From contig JAUTCQ010000003.1 in the NCBI GenBank assembly GCA_030673845.1, forward strand, positions 1-64,000: a stretch of 64,000 nucleotides of DNA, in the 5' to 3' direction. Origin of the DNA: Verrucomicrobiota bacterium JB022 (GTDB lineage: Bacteria; Verrucomicrobiota; Verrucomicrobiia; Opitutales; Oceanipulchritudinaceae). The notes below the pieces were generated by a model. The model searched no databases, was not told the DNA's origin, and saw only the letters and a list, made by a program, of their open reading frames with translations. The translations under genes and the position numbers were made by a program. This document shows, piece after piece, positions 44,182 through 52,901 of the stretch (within the stretch, counting starts at the first letter, position 1; each line of letters starts with the position of its first letter).

Positions 44182-45174
44182 ATGTCTACGCTTATCAATC
44201 GCCGCGATGCCCTGCGTTGGGGCCTCGGCCTCTCGGGCGCCTTTGCCCTTTCCAATCTCGTCTCCGCCGCGCCGCCCAAGGCCTCCCAGGAGGGGCGCGA
44301 TGCCAACGGCGCGGGCATTTACCACCGCCCGCTGGGAGAGTTCAGCCTCTGGACGGTGTCCGACGGCTTTGGCGCGTTTCCGGTCTACCCGACCTTTGGC
44401 GGTCGCACCGGCAGCAAGGATGCTGTGCTCGAAGCGGCCCGCCGCTGGCACCTTTCCGACCCCGTCTACAACAACTTCATGATGCTGGTGGTGCGCACGC
44501 CCGACGCCCTCGTGCTGATCGACACCGGCAACGGCGAGGGCAGGGGAGAGAACAGCGGCAAGCTGCTCGCCCGCCTCAAGCAGCTCGGTTTTGCGCCCAA
44601 AGACTTTACGCACGTCATCATCACCCATGCGCACCCGGACCACCTGTGGGGTGCGGTGAGCAAGGGCAAGAGCGTCTTCTCGGAGGCGAAATACTTTATC
44701 GGGCAGGCGGAAATGCGCTTCTGGAACCGTAGCGACGCCGAGATCCGACAGGCGCCGGAGCAGATGCGCGGCATGCTCACCACCACGCGCGACGCATTGC
44801 GCGTGCTCGAGCCGCAGGTCAAGCAGGTGAAAGACGGCGAAGAAGTGCTGCCCGGCTTCACGATGCTGGATATGCCGGGTCACACGCCCGGGCACATGGG
44901 CGTCCAGATCCGCAGCGGCGGCGAAACGCTCTACCATGTGGCCGACATCGCCAATCAGGTGCGCCTGCTCTTCGAACACCCAGAGTGGGACTTCAGCTAC
45001 GACAACGATCCCGAGCAGGCGACTGCCACGCGTCGTCGGGTGCTGGGCCGTATCGCGGAGGAGCGTGCGCTGATCTTCGGCACACATTATACCTTCCCCG
45101 GCTTCGGCTACGTCAACCAGACGGGCGAAGGCTTCGAGTATATCCCCGAGCCGATCCAGTTTGGGGGCTGGTAA
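44182..45174 (+). CDS. Exported metallo-beta-lactamase-fold hydrolase
   Basis: A 330-residue protein with a Tat-like signal (NRRDALRWGLGLSGAFALS, ending LVSAAP). The metal-binding signature THAHPDH is at about residues 152-158, with later ligands in DMPGHTPGHMG and FGTHYTFPGFG. The layout fits the AHL-lactonase/phosphotriesterase-like branch of the superfamily. It might open a lactone made by sugar oxidation, given the Gfo/Idh and TIM-barrel genes just before it, but other substrates are equally possible. ATG 44182 starts the signal; the gap to the previous gene is 81 bases. Confidence 0.83.
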   Translation: MSTLINRRDALRWGLGLSGAFALSNLVSAAPPKASQEGRDANGAGIYHRPLGEFSLWTVSDGFGAFPVYPTFGGRTGSKDAVLEAARRWHLSDPVYNNFMMLVVRTPDALVLIDTGNGEGRGENSGKLLARLKQLGFAPKDFTHVIITHAHPDHLWGAVSKGKSVFSEAKYFIGQAEMRFWNRSDAEIRQAPEQMRGMLTTTRDALRVLEPQVKQVKDGEEVLPGFTMLDMPGHTPGHMGVQIRSGGETLYHVADIANQVRLLFEHPEWDFSYDNDPEQATATRRRVLGRIAEERALIFGTHYTFPGFGYVNQTGEGFEYIPEPIQFGGW

Positions 45175-45201
45175 GCGTAACCCCCTTACAAATCCACTTC
45201 C

Positions 45202-45603
45202 CTAAACTGCGGCTTCTTCGGTGTTGGCGAAGGCGAAGCGCAGCATCACGTCGCCGCCGAGCGTCTCGGTGCGCTGGCGGGCGTGCTCCATGTGGGCGCG
45301 GCAGCAGCTTTCGAGGTCGGGGAAATCGAGGGAAAGGCGGTATTGCTGACGATACTGGTATTGGCGCCCCTCGGCGGTCACCCGAATGCGCTGCTCCAGC
45401 CACTGGCGCAGGGGAGTAATGGGGGCGTTGCTCTTGGCCTTGGCCAGTAGGCGGAAGTAACACTGCACGCACTTGCCCGGCGTCTGCGGGTGCAGGATGG
45501 CCTCGCGAAAATCGAGCGCATCATCCGCCGCCATGCGGTTGGCGCGGACGATGGCGGCCAGAGAAGATTCGAGCTGTTCCAGTTCTGCGTTACCGACATT
45601 CAT
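45202..45603 (-). CDS. Hypothetical cysteine-containing protein
   Basis: A 133-residue cytoplasmic protein. It has a helical first half (AELEQLESSLAAIVRANRMA), a CxxC motif in GKCVQCYFRLL (near residue 46) and a CC pair in LESCCRAHMEHA (near 100); four cysteines may bind a metal. No family is recognised. The start codon directly adjoins a 9-base perfect inverted repeat (45604-45628). It is convergent with the metallo-beta-lactamase gene, with 27 bases between the stops. Confidence 0.6.
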   Translation of the reverse strand: MNVGNAELEQLESSLAAIVRANRMAADDALDFREAILHPQTPGKCVQCYFRLLAKAKSNAPITPLRQWLEQRIRVTAEGRQYQYRQQYRLSLDFPDLESCCRAHMEHARQRTETLGGDVMLRFAFANTEEAAV

Positions 45604-45628
45604 GGTCTCAATGCACGATATTGAGACC
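45604..45628 (-). promoter_or_regulatory. Perfect inverted repeat touching the start codon
   Basis: GGTCTCAAT (45604-45612) and ATTGAGACC (45620-45628) are perfectly complementary with a 7-base loop. On the minus strand the repeat ends exactly at the ATG of the 133-residue protein. It could be an operator or a leader hairpin that controls translation. Confidence 0.55.
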
Positions 45629-45649
45629 GATTTGCAGGAGTGGGGCAAG

Positions 45650-45684
45650 AAAAAACCGCCTATGCACGTAAATGCAATAGGCGG
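45650..45684 (-). terminator. Terminator after the small Cys protein at 45714
   Basis: On the minus strand CCGCCTAT (45684-45677) pairs with ATAGGCGG (45663-45656), with more pairing inside, and six T follow. It separates the two minus-strand small genes into distinct transcripts. Confidence 0.8.
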
Positions 45685-45713
45685 CGAAAGTTAAGCGGCT
45701 AGCCGCGAACGGC

Positions 45714-45920
45714 TTAGGCCTTCGGCTCGAACTCGCCGCACCAGTCGTTGCTGGCCGTCACTGGGAACTTGGCTTCGAAGGTGGTATTGTCGTCCACCTT
45801 AAAGGCCACGGAGCGAGGCGCATAGCGTCGGCATTCGCCTTCGCCGGATTGGAGCGCCTGCCAGTATTGACAGGCATCACAAGCACGAGTCGTCGTTTTG
45901 CTGGCAGTAGATTGCATCAT
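45714..45920 (-). CDS. Small CxxC protein of a widespread unnamed family
   Basis: A 68-residue protein. The pattern RACDACQYWQ, GECRRYAPRS, NDWCGEFEPK has four spaced cysteines and aromatic partners and looks like a small metal-binding fold; I recall similar short proteins in many bacteria but no function. The double ATG at 45920 follows GAGG by seven bases and a sigma-70-like promoter at 45930-45957. It is followed by its own terminator. It is separate from the other small Cys protein at 45202. Confidence 0.7.
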   Translation of the reverse strand: MMQSTASKTTTRACDACQYWQALQSGEGECRRYAPRSVAFKVDDNTTFEAKFPVTASNDWCGEFEPKA

Positions 45921-45929
45921 AATGCCCTC

Positions 45930-45957
45930 ACTATACACGAATCTGGTAATCGTTCAA
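45930..45957 (-). promoter_or_regulatory. Sigma-70-like promoter of the small CxxC gene
   Basis: On the minus strand TTGAAC (45957-45952) and TATAGT (45935-45930) lie 16 bases apart. The expected start is within about three bases of the ATG at 45920, so the transcript would be nearly leaderless although a GAGG is present. Confidence 0.45.
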
Positions 45958-46059
45958 GTGGATTGGGTTTACAATTTGTTGATTTTCAATTGCTTGAAAT
46001 TGCAACTCAGTTTCACCTAGCGCTTTTGAGTGTGAGTCTCTTTAGCGGATGGGCTCTGA

Positions 46060-46227
46060 TATTGAAGGTGGTTTTAAGCCGCAGGTGGACGCAGATTTAC
46101 ACGGATAAATTCAAAAGGGATAAGGGCCTTCTTCAACACGCGAGGTCGGTCGAGTAGTGTCCATGTTCCTGAAGTCGATCTCATCATCTACTTCTCATCC
46201 GCGAAAATCTGCGCTCATCTGCGGCTC
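46060..46227. repeat. Inverted pair of GCAGAT/CGGAT-type repeats
   Basis: Arms 46077-46109 and 46195-46227 are inverted copies, 33 bases with about six mismatches by eye, built of units like AGCCGCAG and CGCAGATTT. GATATTGA also flanks both sides. It lies in the 418-base gap between the small CxxC gene and smc, which has no other gene. The units resemble 37914-37946. Confidence 0.7.
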
Positions 46228-46338
46228 AATATCATCTTTTCACCTGACGGCACCACCCCGCCTTTCGGCTTGCCGCGCATCGTGGCCCGTCCACACTCTA
46301 CGGGTTTCTTCTGCCGCCCTGCGCCGGCCCTGGTAGAC

Positions 46339-49300
46339 ATGTATCTGAAGGAACTTCGCATCAACGGCTTCAAGTCCTTTGCGCTGCAGACGCGACTCGA
46401 CCTGCATCCCGGGGTGACGGCCATCGTGGGCCCCAACGGTTGCGGCAAGAGCAACATCGCGGACGCTTTGCGCTGGGTGCTGGGGGAGTCGTCGGCGAAG
46501 TCGTTGCGCGCGGGGGCGATGAGCGACGTGATTTTCCAAGGCACGACACACCGGGCACCGCTCAACCTGGCCGAAGTGTTCCTGCTCTTTACCGATTGCG
46601 AAAAGGAACTGGGGCCGGGCTATGCCGAAGTGGAGGTGGGCCGCCGGGTCAACCGCGAGGGCGGCAGCGATTACTACCTCAACGGCAAGCGGGTGCGGCG
46701 GCGCGACGTGCAGCAGCTCTTTCTCGATACCGGCATCGGGCAGGTCAGCTACTCGTTCATGCTGCAGGGGCAGATCGACCAGATTCTCTCCAACGACCCG
46801 GCGGAGCGGCGCGCGATCTTTGAAGAGGCCGCCGGTATCTCGCGCTACAAGACGCAGCGGCGCGAGGCCCTGCAAAAGCTTGAAAGCGTGGACGCCAACC
46901 TCGCCCGTGTGACCGACGTGCTGGACGAGGTGAGCCGCCAGATCGGCACGCTCAAGCGGCAGGCGGCCAAGGCGATTCGTTACCGCCGGATCGACCGCCG
47001 ACGCCGTAGCCTCGACCTTGCGTTGAAGGCCCGCCGTTTCCAGCTGGTGCGGGAAGACGTGGCCGAGCACGAACGCAAGCTGGCCTTTCTGGAGCGCGAG
47101 GCCGAGCAGGCGCGTCACAAGCTCGCGCAGGCCGAGGAGGCCATCGCGCAAAAGCGAAACCGCCGCAACCAGCTCCAGGCGCAGGCCCAGCAGCTCCAGC
47201 AGGAGGTGTTCGAGGCGCGCTCGAAACGCGATCAGGGCCGCCAGCGCATCGGTTTTGCCGAAGAGCGGCTGGGCGAAAACGGGCGGCGTCGGCAGGAGCT
47301 TTCCACGCAGGCCGACCAGATTGAGGACCAGCTTGGCGCGCTGCAGACCCAGGTAGAGGAAAAGCGCGCGTGGCTGGCTGAGCGCAAGGCGGCGGGCGAG
47401 GAGACGGAGCAGAATTTTACCCAGCAGGAGCGCGCGCTGGCCGAGCTGCAACGCACGCAGGCCGATACCGAACGCGCTCACAGTCAGGCCCGCATGGTGG
47501 TGCAGACCAAAGAGAGCGGGGTCAGCCGCCTGCGTTCGCGTACGACCACGCTGGAGGTGGACCTGAAGACCTTCCAGGCCCGGCACGCGCAGTTGGCGAC
47601 CGATTGCGAGACGCTGCAGCACGAAGTCGAACGGCTGGAGCAGGAGGCGGCGCAGATCCGCGAAATCTGGCAACAACGCCAGGCCGAGCACCAGCAGGCG
47701 CGCGAACGCGTCGAGGCCGTCACTGGGCAGATCCGGGCGGCGCAGGACGCGCGACGCAGCGCCGAGCAAAAGCTGGCCGCATTGGAGCAACAACATACGC
47801 GTCAGGAGGGCCAGATCGCGGCGTGGCAGGCACTGCAGGACAAGCTCGAAGGTTTTTCCCAAGGCGCAAAGGCGCTCGTGCAAGGCAAGCTGCAGGGCGC
47901 GTTGGCTGCCGGCGAGGCTTCGCTGCTGCTCCAGCACCTGCGCGTGACGGAGGGCTACGGTGCCGCGATCGAGGCCCTGCTTGGCGCAGCGGGGGAGGGC
48001 GTGTGGTTGCGCGAAAACGGCCGCGTCAGCCCCGTGATCGAAGCCCTGCGCGCGAAGAAGTTCGACCGCGTGGCACTGCTCTTCAACACCGACGCCCCAG
48101 TGCCCGAAGACGTGGCGTTTGACGGCCTGAAGCCCGCCCGCAGCCTCGCCCGCACGGCCAACGAAGACGTGCGCCCGGTGGTCGAGCGCCTGTTGGCGGG
48201 CTGCTACTACTGCGCGGACTTGCCGGCGTTCCTGCAGGCGTGGCGCGAGCAGCCGGATTTCCATTTCCGCTTCATCGTCACGCCCGAAGGCGAGCTGGTC
48301 GACGGTCGCGGCTTGATTCAGGCCGGTGGACGCAGCGGGCAGGCCCAAAGCTCTTACCTCGAGCGTGCACGCCAGATCGATCAGGCCCGCGAGGCCCTCA
48401 AATTGGTGGCCGACGAGGTGCAGGACGCTCGTCAGGCCGTCGAAGTGGCTGCGCGCAAGGTCCAGCACATCGAGCAACAGGCCGAAGAGCAGCGCAAGCG
48501 CCTCAACGAACTCGCGCAAGAGCTTTCGACTCTGCAAGGCCAGAGTAACAGCGCCGTCCGCAGCCACGAGCAGGCGGTCAAGCAGCTCCAGCAGCGTCGG
48601 CAGGACCTCGCCAAACTCGAGACGCAACGCACCGAATCAGCCCAGCGCCTCGAAACCGCTCAGCAGGAGATGACCGCGCTGGAGCAGGAGATCGGCGCCG
48701 CCCAACAGCAGGTGACGCATTATGAGGCGGAGGTCCAGCGCCTGCGGCAGGAGGTGGAGAAGGCCAAGGAGAGCTTTAACGAAGAGCGCCTCGCCCGTGC
48801 GGAACGGCGTCAACAGATCGAGCTGGGCCAGCGCGACCTGCAGGACAAGGAGCAGCAGCTCCGCCGCGCCCAGAACGCCCTGCGCCAGCGCCGCGAAGAG
48901 GCGACCAACCTGCGCCGCCAGGACGAGGACCTCCAACAGCAACTGTCGACCGCCCGGACCGAAGTCGAGGCCGCAGAAGCGGCCTTGGCCAAGGGCGAGA
49001 CGCAGCTTGCCACCGCCCGGCAGGAGCTGGAGGCGCTGGACAAGGACGTGACGGTGGTCGAAAAGGGTCTCGTGGCCCAGCGCGAAGGCGTCGACCGCCT
49101 GAACAAGGAGCATGGCCGCGTCGAGGTGGCGCTGGCGAAGCTCCAGACCCAGCGCGACAGCCTGTTGACCGAAGCCCAGGGGGCTTACGAGCTGGACATT
49201 GCCCGCGAAGACTGGCGTCGCCATTGGCTGGAGGCGGGCGACCCGGTGCCGGAGCGCCTGAAGGTGGAGATCGACGAATGGGAGGCTGACGAAGCGGTCG

Positions 49301-50028
49301 ACGAGCCCGAAGTCGATACGTCACCCGAGGCCTTGCGTGCGGTGCAGGAGCCCGCGTGGGAGCCGGTCGCGAAAGAGGTCGACACGCTGCGCCAGAAGCT
49401 CGGCTCGCTCGGCACGGTCAACCTGCTCGCGATCGAGGAATACAAGGAGCTGAAGGAGCGCCACCATTTCCTCAAGACGCAGAGCGACGACCTCTGGCAG
49501 AGCAAGGACCAGCTGATGCAGGCCATCGACGAGATCAACACGACTTCGGAGCGCCTCTTTGCGGAGACGTTTGAGCAGATCCGCAAGAACTTCGCCTTCA
49601 CCTTCGAGCAGCTCTTCGGCGGCGGCAAGGCCGAGCTGAACCTGATCGACGCCGAAGACGTGCTCGAATCCGGCGTCGAGATCATCGCTCAGCCGCCCGG
49701 CACGCGCTTGAAGAGCCTGCAACTGCTCAGCGGCGGCCAAAAGACCATGACGGCAGTCGCGCTGCTCTTCGCGGTCTATATGGTCAAGCCCAGCCCCTTT
49801 GCCGTTCTCGACGAGCTCGACGCCCCCCTCGACGACGCCAACATCGGGCGATTCTGCGACATGGTGAAGCGCTTTACCGACAAGTCGCAATTCCTGCTCA
49901 TCACGCACAGCAAGCGCACCATCAGCATCGCCGACACCATCTACGGCGTCACCATGCAAGAGCGCGGCGTCTCCCGCGTGGTCTCCATGCGCTTCAACCA
50001 CCACAAGGGCGAGGCCGAGGTGGCGTAG
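46339..50028 (+). CDS. smc: Chromosome segregation protein SMC
   Basis: A 1229-residue SMC protein. The head N-half carries Walker A GPNGCGKSNIADALRW (near residue 32), followed by a coiled coil rich in Q/E/R/A, a globular hinge around residues 515-690, the returning coil, and the head C-half. There the signature is LLSGGQKTMTAVALLFA and Walker B is PFAVLDELDAPLDD. It organises and separates sister chromosomes with ScpA/ScpB, which are not in the window. ATG 46339 opens the conserved MYLKELRINGFKSFA. The signature has Q and TM where most SMCs have E and AL. It appears to be a single-gene unit. Confidence 0.95.
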   Translation: MYLKELRINGFKSFALQTRLDLHPGVTAIVGPNGCGKSNIADALRWVLGESSAKSLRAGAMSDVIFQGTTHRAPLNLAEVFLLFTDCEKELGPGYAEVEVGRRVNREGGSDYYLNGKRVRRRDVQQLFLDTGIGQVSYSFMLQGQIDQILSNDPAERRAIFEEAAGISRYKTQRREALQKLESVDANLARVTDVLDEVSRQIGTLKRQAAKAIRYRRIDRRRRSLDLALKARRFQLVREDVAEHERKLAFLEREAEQARHKLAQAEEAIAQKRNRRNQLQAQAQQLQQEVFEARSKRDQGRQRIGFAEERLGENGRRRQELSTQADQIEDQLGALQTQVEEKRAWLAERKAAGEETEQNFTQQERALAELQRTQADTERAHSQARMVVQTKESGVSRLRSRTTTLEVDLKTFQARHAQLATDCETLQHEVERLEQEAAQIREIWQQRQAEHQQARERVEAVTGQIRAAQDARRSAEQKLAALEQQHTRQEGQIAAWQALQDKLEGFSQGAKALVQGKLQGALAAGEASLLLQHLRVTEGYGAAIEALLGAAGEGVWLRENGRVSPVIEALRAKKFDRVALLFNTDAPVPEDVAFDGLKPARSLARTANEDVRPVVERLLAGCYYCADLPAFLQAWREQPDFHFRFIVTPEGELVDGRGLIQAGGRSGQAQSSYLERARQIDQAREALKLVADEVQDARQAVEVAARKVQHIEQQAEEQRKRLNELAQELSTLQGQSNSAVRSHEQAVKQLQQRRQDLAKLETQRTESAQRLETAQQEMTALEQEIGAAQQQVTHYEAEVQRLRQEVEKAKESFNEERLARAERRQQIELGQRDLQDKEQQLRRAQNALRQRREEATNLRRQDEDLQQQLSTARTEVEAAEAALAKGETQLATARQELEALDKDVTVVEKGLVAQREGVDRLNKEHGRVEVALAKLQTQRDSLLTEAQGAYELDIAREDWRRHWLEAGDPVPERLKVEIDEWEADEAVDEPEVDTSPEALRAVQEPAWEPVAKEVDTLRQKLGSLGTVNLLAIEEYKELKERHHFLKTQSDDLWQSKDQLMQAIDEINTTSERLFAETFEQIRKNFAFTFEQLFGGGKAELNLIDAEDVLESGVEIIAQPPGTRLKSLQLLSGGQKTMTAVALLFAVYMVKPSPFAVLDELDAPLDDANIGRFCDMVKRFTDKSQFLLITHSKRTISIADTIYGVTMQERGVSRVVSMRFNHHKGEAEVA

Positions 50029-50305
50029 GGGGAGGGGGCGGGCCCTTTTTAGCCTGCCAACTTTTTCCCATACCAGAAAATCGCTGTAGCCGCTGAGGTT
50101 CATCCCGTGCGTATTCACTAAGTGGCTACGCTCAAACGTGAAGATCATATGTGCAAAATCGCACGTTATCGCTGGCTGGGAAGGTGGATTTTACGCTATT
50201 TGGGCAACTGTTGAGCGGTTGGTATAGGCTCGGCTCGGATAGGGGCCTCTCAAGCCGGAGGCGTTTGCTTCCCGGATCCGACCTTAACCGTTTCAGCACA
50301 AAAAG
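50029..50305. other. Intergenic gap between smc and the second TonB receptor
   Basis: This 277-base stretch holds no coding frame of note. I looked for a cobalamin-type leader before the receptor and did not find its conserved boxes. A weak hairpin, GCCTC-GAGGC, is present near 50250. No convincing promoter or terminator is called. Confidence 0.4.
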
Positions 50306-52777
50306 ATGTCCCGTCTCTTTGTCCGAAAGTTGGGGTGGGCGGCCTGCTTGGCTGCGCCTGCCCTTTTTGCTCAGGAATCCTCCGAAGAACTGGAGCTCCT
50401 CGACACCTTCACCGCCAGCGGGCGGGTGACCGAACCCTTCCAGGCCGTCGGCTTCGACAGCGTGCGCGCCACTACCGTGGTAACGCGTGATGCGCTGCTC
50501 GCCGCGCCGCCTGGCATCAGCGGCCTCAAGATGCTCGAAAGCATCCCCGGCGTGGTCATGTCCAACTCCGACGCCAATGGGCTCTATGAATTCGGCAACC
50601 AGTTGCTCGTGCGTGCCTTCGGCTTCGAGCAGCTCGGGTTTACGCTCGACGGCATCCCGATGGGGCGCACACAGGCCTTTGGCGGCAGCCCGATCTATCG
50701 TTATGTGGACAATGAAAACCTAGAGGAAGTCGTGGCGAGCCAAGGCTCGGGCGATGTCACGGTGCCGGGCTACGTCTCGCTCGGGCCCTCGTTTCAATAC
50801 TTCACCGCCACGCCTTCCGAGGAGTTTGAGCCGCACCTGGAGGCCTCTTACGGCTCCAATGACTATACGCGCCTCTTTGCCAAGATCAACGTGGGCGAGA
50901 TTGCGCCGGGCCTCACGGGCTACTACAGCATCTCGTCGATCAAGGCCGACTACTGGCGCGGGCCCAACGAGAACGACCGCATCCACATGGAGGGCAAGCT
51001 CAACTGGGAGGTGAACGACAAGATCACCATGTCGGCCCTCTACGTCTACAACGACTTCGAGGACGGCGATTACCGCTTTCTGGGGCTGGCCGACTACCGG
51101 AACTTCGGGCGCTACTTCGACTATATCGACTATATGCCGGTGGCACCGGGGTTGACGATGGCCACCGACGATGTGAGCTACGACTACGCTGCTGCCCGCG
51201 CTGCCTATCAGGCCGATCCGCAGGCAAACCTCGGTGCGTTCTTTGTCGCCGTGCCCGATGGCATCCCGGACAACCTGCAGGAGCGCACGGTGCGGGATGC
51301 GAGCGGGAACGTCACGGGCACCATCTCTGCCACCGCGCGGGACGAAAACGGCTACGTCGTCACCGACGAGTATCGCGGCCACATCAATGCCCGGACGGAC
51401 AACCTCTTCGGCTACAACTTCGACTTCGATGTAACGGAGGATGTGAACCTGCACGCGACCCTCTACTATGAAGACAAGCTGGGCGATGGGGTGAGCTACG
51501 ACGACTTCGACGGCGAGATCGAGCACTACATTCGCCAGACGGAGAATGGTTTTTCCGGCCTCAGCGCCCCGCAAGGCGTGCTGTGGGGGCTGACGCACCT
51601 CGAAGGCGAGCGCTATGGCGGTCGGCTCGATCTGGATTGGGAGATCGGCGAGATGCAGCTCGTGGAGGCGGGTTTCTGGTACGAGCAGGACGAGTTTTAC
51701 CGCAACACCACGCGCTACAACATCCGCGACGGCCTGGCCCAGCCGCAGGCGCTCTTCGACCAGCCGGTCTTCCGCATCAAGGACTTCACGCAGACGACCG
51801 ACTCGATGCAGTTCTACCTCAAGGACACGATCAGCCTGATGGAGGACCGCCTGAAGATCGAGATAGGCGTCAAGGCGCTGGACCTCGACGTGGAGCTGAC
51901 GGGCTTTCGGAGCGAGGAAGACTACGACGTGTGGGCCCGTAAATATACCGACGCCGACTACATGCAGAACGGGGCTCGCCTCGATGCGGGGTGGGACGAC
52001 TATTTCCTCCCGGCGGCAGGCGTCACGTACAACCTGACGGACACCATGCAGGTCTTCGCCTCCTATACCGAGAGCATGGCCAGCCCGACGGCGGAGAGCG
52101 AAGACGTGCTCAGCTATGGGGACCCGCGCAACATGGTGATCCCGGAGGCGCAGACCTCGAAGAATTACGATATCGGCTTTCGCACCAACTTCAGCGACTT
52201 CAGCTCGTCCATCGCGCTCTACTACGTCGACTTTGGGAACAAGCTGGAGAATGTCGGCTACTTCGATCCCGAACAGAACGAGACGTTCAACCGCTACGAG
52301 ACGGCGGGCTCGGTCGAAGCCTACGGGCTGGAAGTCGCGTTGAGCTACGTGCCGAGTTGGGCGAGGGGAGACCTGGCGGTGACTTCCTCCCTCCTGATCA
52401 ACGAGGCCGAATACGGCACTTCCGATCTTACTGTGGTCGGCACGCCCGACTGGACGCTCTCGACCACCGTCACCTACTCCTTCTTCGAGAGCCTGGTGGC
52501 CAGCGTCTCGGCCAACTACATGGGAGAGCGCCCGATGAACACCTCCAGCACCGGCATTGTCGGCAGTGGTACGCTCTACGCAGAGGCTTACACCACGGTG
52601 GATGCGTATCTGGAAGTGCGTTTCGCGCCGTTGCTCGGTGAGCGCTACCAAGGCTTCAGCCTGCGCATCAACGGCACCAATCTGACGGACGAGGACGCGC
52701 TGGGGAACATCTTCAGCTCCGGTGGGCGGCCCATTCAGGACCGCGCCTTCAGCGCCACCCTGCGAGCGGTGTTCTAG
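50306..52777 (+). CDS. TonB-dependent receptor
   Basis: An 823-residue outer-membrane receptor with a signal peptide (to about AQES). The plug follows directly (TTVVTRDALLAAPPGISGLK, MLESIPGVVMSNSD, VRAFGFEQLGFTLDGIPMG) without the carboxypeptidase-like domain of the receptor at 10834. The barrel ends in the expected aromatic residue (ATLRAVF). It is smaller than the first receptor and of the classical siderophore/small-ligand layout. The neighbouring genes give no sugar-specific clue, so the ligand cannot be told. No Fur box or riboswitch was seen upstream. Confidence 0.9.
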   Translation: MSRLFVRKLGWAACLAAPALFAQESSEELELLDTFTASGRVTEPFQAVGFDSVRATTVVTRDALLAAPPGISGLKMLESIPGVVMSNSDANGLYEFGNQLLVRAFGFEQLGFTLDGIPMGRTQAFGGSPIYRYVDNENLEEVVASQGSGDVTVPGYVSLGPSFQYFTATPSEEFEPHLEASYGSNDYTRLFAKINVGEIAPGLTGYYSISSIKADYWRGPNENDRIHMEGKLNWEVNDKITMSALYVYNDFEDGDYRFLGLADYRNFGRYFDYIDYMPVAPGLTMATDDVSYDYAAARAAYQADPQANLGAFFVAVPDGIPDNLQERTVRDASGNVTGTISATARDENGYVVTDEYRGHINARTDNLFGYNFDFDVTEDVNLHATLYYEDKLGDGVSYDDFDGEIEHYIRQTENGFSGLSAPQGVLWGLTHLEGERYGGRLDLDWEIGEMQLVEAGFWYEQDEFYRNTTRYNIRDGLAQPQALFDQPVFRIKDFTQTTDSMQFYLKDTISLMEDRLKIEIGVKALDLDVELTGFRSEEDYDVWARKYTDADYMQNGARLDAGWDDYFLPAAGVTYNLTDTMQVFASYTESMASPTAESEDVLSYGDPRNMVIPEAQTSKNYDIGFRTNFSDFSSSIALYYVDFGNKLENVGYFDPEQNETFNRYETAGSVEAYGLEVALSYVPSWARGDLAVTSSLLINEAEYGTSDLTVVGTPDWTLSTTVTYSFFESLVASVSANYMGERPMNTSSTGIVGSGTLYAEAYTTVDAYLEVRFAPLLGERYQGFSLRINGTNLTDEDALGNIFSSGGRPIQDRAFSATLRAVF

Positions 52778-52901
52778 CGTTAAGATTCGCGCACCTCGCC
52801 CGGGGAGTAGCGGTTTTTTCGTTCGACCCGGGCGGGGTGTTTGCCTTGGATGAGGGTTTTGCCGCCGGAATTGACTCCGGCGCGAGCCTTGATCCCCCTG
52901 C

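Noticed and set aside
46240-48627. A minus-strand open frame of nearly 800 codons opposite smc
   Set aside because: Leu/Arg-rich shadow of the coiled-coil coding sequence; no start signal or family.
50029-50055. Terminator after smc (G-run then GGGCCCTTTTT)
   Set aside because: The possible stem has three pairs and almost no loop; too weak to call.
50029-50305. Cobalamin riboswitch before the second TonB receptor
   Set aside because: A GGGAAGGTGGATTTTACGC-like stretch drew attention, but the B12-box and the following CCCGCCACTG are missing.
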